A stretch of 42,829 bases of DNA from Symbiobacterium thermophilum (GTDB taxonomy: Bacteria > Bacillota > Sulfobacillia > DYFQ01), in NCBI GenBank assembly GCA_020725105.1, contig DYFQ01000025.1:1-42829 (forward strand), given 5' to 3'. Under the pieces are notes generated by a model, which made no database searches, was not told where the DNA came from, and was given only the letters and a program-made list of their open reading frames with translations. This document shows positions 39,540 through 42,829 of this stretch, piece by piece. The stretch's first letter is position 1; the number at the start of each line of letters is the position of its first letter. Position numbers and translations under genes: made by a program.

Positions 39540-40552
39540 TCCTGCCCGGCTTCCGGCACCACCCCGGCCACCACTGCGGTTCCACGGCCCTGCGGAACCT
39601 GGCGGTCTACCACGGCCTCGAGGTGACCGAAGCCATGTGCTTCGGCCTGGGGGCCGGGCTGGGTTTCGTCTACGTGGAGTCGGAGGCCACGTCTCCCACC
39701 AGGCTTCTAATGCCGCGGGCTCCCGAGCTGGAGAGGACGTTTTTCCATCACCTGGGGGTCGACTTCGAGTGGCGGTCCGGCCTCCAGTTTCCCTGGCCGG
39801 CCATGGCCGGCTGGCTTGACGCGGGGGTTCCCGTCCTCATCCTTTGCGACCTGCGCCACCTTGACTACTACAACACCCGGACCCACTTCTCGGGCCACTC
39901 GGTGGTCCTGGCCGGCTACGATCCGGCGCCGGACCGCGTCTACCTGGCCGACACGGGGTTCGAGGGTCTGCAGGAGGTTCCCCTGACCACCCTGGCCAGG
40001 GCCATGGTATCCCCGCACCCCCCCTTTCCGGTGCGCAATCACTGGCGGGAGGTACCTTCCTTCGTCGGGCCGGCCGGCCCGCCGGTGGCCGTGGCCGGGG
40101 CCGCCCGGCGGGCGTTGCTGCGGGCCGCCAGGGCGATGCTCGAGCCTCCGGACCCCGCCATGGGGGTGGCCGGACTGAAGCGACTGGCCGAGGCCGTCCG
40201 CCGCTGGGGAGAGGCCCCTGACTGGTCCTGGTGTGCCCGCTTTGCCTACCAGGTCATCGAGCGGCGGGGCACCGGCGGGAGCGCCTTCCGGCGGCTGTAC
40301 GCCGAGTTCGTGGCAGAGTGCGAAGCCTTGGCCACGAGCGCGGACGGCGAGCCCCTGGCCGGCCTGGCCGGACGAGGTCTCGGGGAGGCCATGGCCGCCA
40401 TCGCCCGCCGGTGGACCGACCTGGCCGAGGCCTTCAAGGCGGTGGCCGAAGGCGACGATCCGGGTGCCTTCGCCTCCCTCGGCCCGCTGGTGGCCGACCT
40501 GGTGGCCTCGGAAGAGCAGTGGTGCCGGACGGTTCTGGCCGCCCTGGGCTGA
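39536..40552 (+). CDS. BtrH N-terminal domain / DUF4872 protein
   Basis: This 338-residue protein has the BtrH_N cysteine-protease-like domain at the start: HHCGSTALRNLAVYHGLEV (Cys14 as likely nucleophile), GAGLGFVYVESEA, FSGHSVVLAGYDPAPDRVYL with His, and LADTGFEGLQ. The C-terminal half is DUF4872-like, helical. BtrH in butirosin synthesis transfers an aminoacyl side chain from a carrier protein to an aminoglycoside. Here no carrier protein or biosynthetic genes are near, so the function is open: acyltransferase, amidase or peptidase. The GTG start overlaps the cupin stop. Confidence 0.78.
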   Translation: MILPGFRHHPGHHCGSTALRNLAVYHGLEVTEAMCFGLGAGLGFVYVESEATSPTRLLMPRAPELERTFFHHLGVDFEWRSGLQFPWPAMAGWLDAGVPVLILCDLRHLDYYNTRTHFSGHSVVLAGYDPAPDRVYLADTGFEGLQEVPLTTLARAMVSPHPPFPVRNHWREVPSFVGPAGPPVAVAGAARRALLRAARAMLEPPDPAMGVAGLKRLAEAVRRWGEAPDWSWCARFAYQVIERRGTGGSAFRRLYAEFVAECEALATSADGEPLAGLAGRGLGEAMAAIARRWTDLAEAFKAVAEGDDPGAFASLGPLVADLVASEEQWCRTVLAALG

Positions 40553-40642
40553 TCCGAGGCCCGGTGATCCCACGGCCGGCCGCTTGCCCGGGGGGCCAAG
40601 GTAGACAGGCGCCGGCCCCGGCCGGTAACATAAGCATGATAA

Positions 40643-40663
40643 GGCGCCGCTTCGGGCGGCGCC
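40643..40663 (+). other. stem-loop just before the LytS-like gene
   Basis: GGCGCCGC (40643-40650) pairs exactly with GCGGCGCC (40656-40663) around TTCGG. The stem abuts the GGAGG ribosome binding site at 40664-40668. It may mark the end of the upstream transcript or restrain translation of the kinase gene. The rest of the 126-bp gap shows nothing clear. Confidence 0.5.
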
Positions 40664-40678
40664 GGAGGCGGTGGTTGG

Positions 40679-41836
40679 TTGGCCCGCTCGTCGACCCGCG
40701 CGGACCCCGCCCGGCGGCGGCGGTCCGTCTTTCCGCCCTGGGACGGCATGACGGCCCTGAAGGAAGTGGCCGAGGTGGCCAGGTCGGCCTTCAGGTACGG
40801 CCTCACGGCGTCGACTGCCGCCGAGGTGTGCCAGGTGCTTCACCGGAACCTTGGACTGTTTTCCGTCTCCATCGTGACCCGCCGCCAGGTGCTGGCCTTC
40901 GTGGGACCCGGAGCCGACCATCACCAGCCCGGCTCGGAGATCCAGACCTCCCTCACCAAGCGGGTCTTCCGGACCGGCGAGACGCTGCTGGCGGCCTCCC
41001 GGGCCGAGATCGGCTGCCCGGTGCCCGGCTGTCCGCTGGAGTCGGCCATGGTGGCGCCCCTCAAGGTCCATGGGGTAACCGTGGGCGCCCTCAAGGTCTA
41101 CCAGGGCGCGGGAGAGGTGTTCCGCCCGGGCGTCCCGGAGGCGGTGACCTTCCTGGCCGATCTCATCGCCACCCAGCTTGAGCGGGCTGAACTCCAGTCT
41201 GAGGTGGAACGGCTTTCCCGGGTCGAACTCCGGGCCATGCGGGCGGAGATCTCGCCCCACTTCGTGTTCAACGTGCTGAATTCGGTGGCGGCCCTGATCG
41301 GCGCCAACCCGGAGCGGGCCCGGGACCTCGTCCTTGACTTTGCCGATTTCCTGCGCAACACCCTGCAGCAGCACGGGGAGTTCTGCTCCCTGGCCGAGGA
41401 ACTCTGGTACGTCGAGAAGTACCTGGCCTTCGAACGGCTCCGGCTGGGCGACCGGCTCCGCGTGGTGGTGGACGTGACCCCTGACGTCCAGGACACCATC
41501 CTGCCTGTCCTGACGGTAGAGCCCCTGGTGGAGAACGCGGTGACCCACGGCATCGAGCCCCGGCCGGGCGGGGGAACGGTCTGTGTCCGGGCCCGGGCCG
41601 ACGGCGACGACGTGGTCATGAGCGTGTCCGACGACGGGGTGGGCATCCCCGAGCCCCGTCTGGCGCTGGTCCTTGACCGCGGCTCCGGATCCCGGCTGGG
41701 GATCGGGCTGGCCAACGTCCACGAAAGGCTGCGGGCCCTGTACTGGCGGGAACAGGGGCTGGTCATCGACAGCGCCGAGGGCCGGGGCACCACGGTCAGC
41801 TTCAGGGTCCCCCGCCACGGAGGATCGGGCGGATGA
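40679..41836 (+). CDS. LytS-like sensor histidine kinase, soluble (GAF, His_kinase, HATPase_c)
   Basis: The protein has up to 385 residues. A GAF domain (about 40-170; FVGPGADHHQPGSEIQTSLT, IGCPVPGCPLESAMVAPLKV, as in LytS) is followed by the His_kinase box with phospho-acceptor His194 (EISPHFVFNVLNSVAALI) and HATPase_c (VEPLVENAVTHGIEP, SDDGVGIPEP, GSRLGIGLANVHERL). The 5TM membrane module of classical LytS is missing and there are no transmembrane segments, so sensing should be cytoplasmic through GAF. Starts: TTG 40679 with GGAGG 10 bases upstream, or ATG 40748 (362 residues) without a site. It overlaps the regulator gene by 4 bp. Confidence 0.9.
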   Translation: MARSSTRADPARRRRSVFPPWDGMTALKEVAEVARSAFRYGLTASTAAEVCQVLHRNLGLFSVSIVTRRQVLAFVGPGADHHQPGSEIQTSLTKRVFRTGETLLAASRAEIGCPVPGCPLESAMVAPLKVHGVTVGALKVYQGAGEVFRPGVPEAVTFLADLIATQLERAELQSEVERLSRVELRAMRAEISPHFVFNVLNSVAALIGANPERARDLVLDFADFLRNTLQQHGEFCSLAEELWYVEKYLAFERLRLGDRLRVVVDVTPDVQDTILPVLTVEPLVENAVTHGIEPRPGGGTVCVRARADGDDVVMSVSDDGVGIPEPRLALVLDRGSGSRLGIGLANVHERLRALYWREQGLVIDSAEGRGTTVSFRVPRHGGSGG

Positions 41837-42594
41837 GCCGCCGCCACGCCTTTTCCGCCCTGGTGGCTGACGACGAGCGGGCCGGCAGGGACGAACTCAC
41901 CCGCCTGTTACGGGAAGCCGGGGTCTCCCGGGTCACGGCCGTGGCCACGGCCGCCGAGGCCCTGGCTGAACTCCAGCGCCAGCCATACGCCGCCGTCTTC
42001 CTGGACATCCAGATGCCGGGGCTGACGGGCATGGAAGCGGCCCGGGTGATCAACGCCATGCCACGCCCTCCCCGGCTGGTGTTCGTCACCGCCCACGCCG
42101 ACCACGCCGTCGAGGCGTTCGCTCAGGCGGCCGCCGACTACCTCCTTAAGCCGGTGACCCTGGAGCGGCTCCGGAACACCCTGGAGCGGCTGGGTTTCGC
42201 TCCCGGCAACCGGGCGGCGCCCGCGGCCGGGAGTTCCGACGGCGAGGCGGTCCGGGTGCCCAGGCGCCTGGCGGCGGCCGGCAGGGACGGTCGGGTCGCG
42301 CTGCTGGACCCGGCCGAGGTCCGGTACTGCTACGCCCAGGGGGATTCGTGCTTCGCGGTGACCCGAGACGCGGAGTACCGGGTCCGGGAGACGCTCACGC
42401 GCCTTGCGGCACGGCTTCAGGCGGAAGGGTTCGTCCGCGTCCATCGTAGCTACCTGGTGAACCTGGAGCACGTGGTGGAAGTCCACCCGTTCTTCGGCGG
42501 CACCTACCTGCTCAAGCTGAACGACCGCCGGGGCTCTGAGGTGCCGGTGAGCCGGCAGGAAGGGCGCAAGCTGAAGCTTTTGTTCGGTCTATAG
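41833..42594 (+). CDS. LytTR family response regulator
   Basis: The 253-residue regulator has a receiver domain at 1-125 (acidic Asp13-Asp14, phospho-acceptor Asp58 in FLDIQMPG, Thr in VTAHAD, Lys in YLLKPV). A LytTR DNA-binding domain follows at about 150-253 (VRYCYAQGDSCFAVT, FVRVHRSYLVNLEHV, VPVSRQEGRKLKLLF). The ATG overlaps the kinase stop (ATGA), so the two form one operon. In Bacillota such pairs often control an adjacent transporter or carbon-starvation-type gene, which would lie beyond the window edge. No LytTR target repeats were seen inside. Confidence 0.94.
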   Translation: MSRRHAFSALVADDERAGRDELTRLLREAGVSRVTAVATAAEALAELQRQPYAAVFLDIQMPGLTGMEAARVINAMPRPPRLVFVTAHADHAVEAFAQAAADYLLKPVTLERLRNTLERLGFAPGNRAAPAAGSSDGEAVRVPRRLAAAGRDGRVALLDPAEVRYCYAQGDSCFAVTRDAEYRVRETLTRLAARLQAEGFVRVHRSYLVNLEHVVEVHPFFGGTYLLKLNDRRGSEVPVSRQEGRKLKLLFGL

Positions 42595-42598
42595 GCCC

Positions 42599-42619
42599 GA
42601 CGCCGATCCCTCGGCGTTT
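42599..42619 (+). terminator. candidate terminator after the LytTR gene
   Basis: GACGCCGA pairs with TCGGCGTT around TCCC (core stem 42601-42606 with 42611-42616), ending in TTT, 5 bp after the stop. It is a compact GC hairpin with a short T run. The last 210 bases of the window show no convincing gene; a 65-codon frame there lacks coding character. Confidence 0.42.
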
Positions 42620-42829
42620 GGCCCTGGCGGTGGAAGGCGGTCTGGTCGATCCCGCGGTCGCCCGGCAGTGCTGCACCCGCTGGCGGCGGCTGTCGGGAGC
42701 GGGGAGCGCCTTGAAGCTACCCGGTCTCCGGCTGGCCACCGGGTGGCGGGGATGTGGTCTTCACGCCGCCGGGAGCCTCCCCGGTGCTGGCCTGATCCGC
42801 CGCGCGACCGCCTGAAGTACCCTGCCGGG

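Noticed and set aside
39707-41818. 703-codon open frame on the minus strand
   Set aside because: Antisense to the BtrH-like and LytS-like genes, both of which have clear domains; low-complexity product.
42618-42815. 65-codon ORF at the right edge
   Set aside because: No ribosome binding site, Gly/Arg/Ala-rich, follows a terminator-like hairpin; no family recognised.

Overview
The window is about 70% GC, nearly every gene has a GGAGG-type ribosome binding site, and GTG and TTG starts are common. The gene content is free-living and heterotrophic: three ABC importers, an LytS/LytTR two-component pair, a COG1067-type Lon protease and a corrinoid methyltransferase pair. This fits a high-GC, probably thermophilic or anaerobe-related member of the Bacillota (Symbiobacterium, Limnochorda or Thermaerobacter-like). 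That placement is inference from gene content only. No rRNA, tRNA or CRISPR array was seen.

Layout. 0-2 kb: two permeases of an oligopeptide-type ABC importer. 2-3 kb: two small membrane-associated proteins of unknown function. 3.0-4.0 kb (minus): an HtrA/DegP-like protein with all three catalytic triad residues substituted, divergent from purD (4.1-5.4 kb). 5.4-6.4 kb (minus): a metal-dependent amidohydrolase. 6.7-9.2 kb: a complete polar amino acid ABC importer (lipoprotein, permease, ATPase).

9.2-14.0 kb (minus): a tight operon encoding an internally deleted MttB remnant, a lysine-6-dehydrogenase-like oxidoreductase, an MttC-type corrinoid protein, a non-pyrrolysine MttB-type methyltransferase and a second lysine-6-dehydrogenase-like protein. 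It is divergent from a GntR/FCD regulator (14.1-14.9 kb), and the shared intergenic region holds a TGTATACA palindrome. 15.0-26.1 kb (plus): a DUF3870 gene, then a long run of closely spaced genes: a two-subunit CoA-transferase, a class III aminotransferase, an M81/MlrC-type protein, a second class III aminotransferase, a C45-type Ntn hydrolase, and a two-gene iron-sulfur flavoprotein dehydrogenase related to HcnABC/sarcosine/opine dehydrogenases with unusual domain partitioning. Taken together, 6.7-26 kb looks like an uptake and catabolic region for an amino acid or an N-methylated amino acid derivative; the actual substrate is unknown.

26.0-32.0 kb (minus): a complete dipeptide/oligopeptide ABC operon (dppB, substrate-binding protein, dppC, two ATPases). 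Its GC content is clearly lower (about 60% in a sampled line against about 72% outside), and its last gene runs 118 bp into the 3' end of the neighbouring dehydrogenase gene, as expected for an acquired block. 32.4-34.3 kb: a ROK sugar kinase, a decayed TnpB transposase remnant and a class II aldolase. 34.4-39.0 kb (minus): lon-like protease, aldo/keto reductase and a DapF homologue in which both catalytic cysteines are serine. 39.2-40.6 kb: a cupin overlapping a BtrH-domain protein. 40.7-42.6 kb: a soluble LytS-like histidine kinase and its LytTR response regulator, followed by a terminator-like hairpin.

The points most worth following up are the triad-less HtrA, the Ser/Ser DapF, the MttBC genes enclosed by two LysDH-like dehydrogenases, the mini-MttB remnant, the re-partitioned HcnABC-like dehydrogenase, and the low-GC transporter block with its hairpin and leader ORF.
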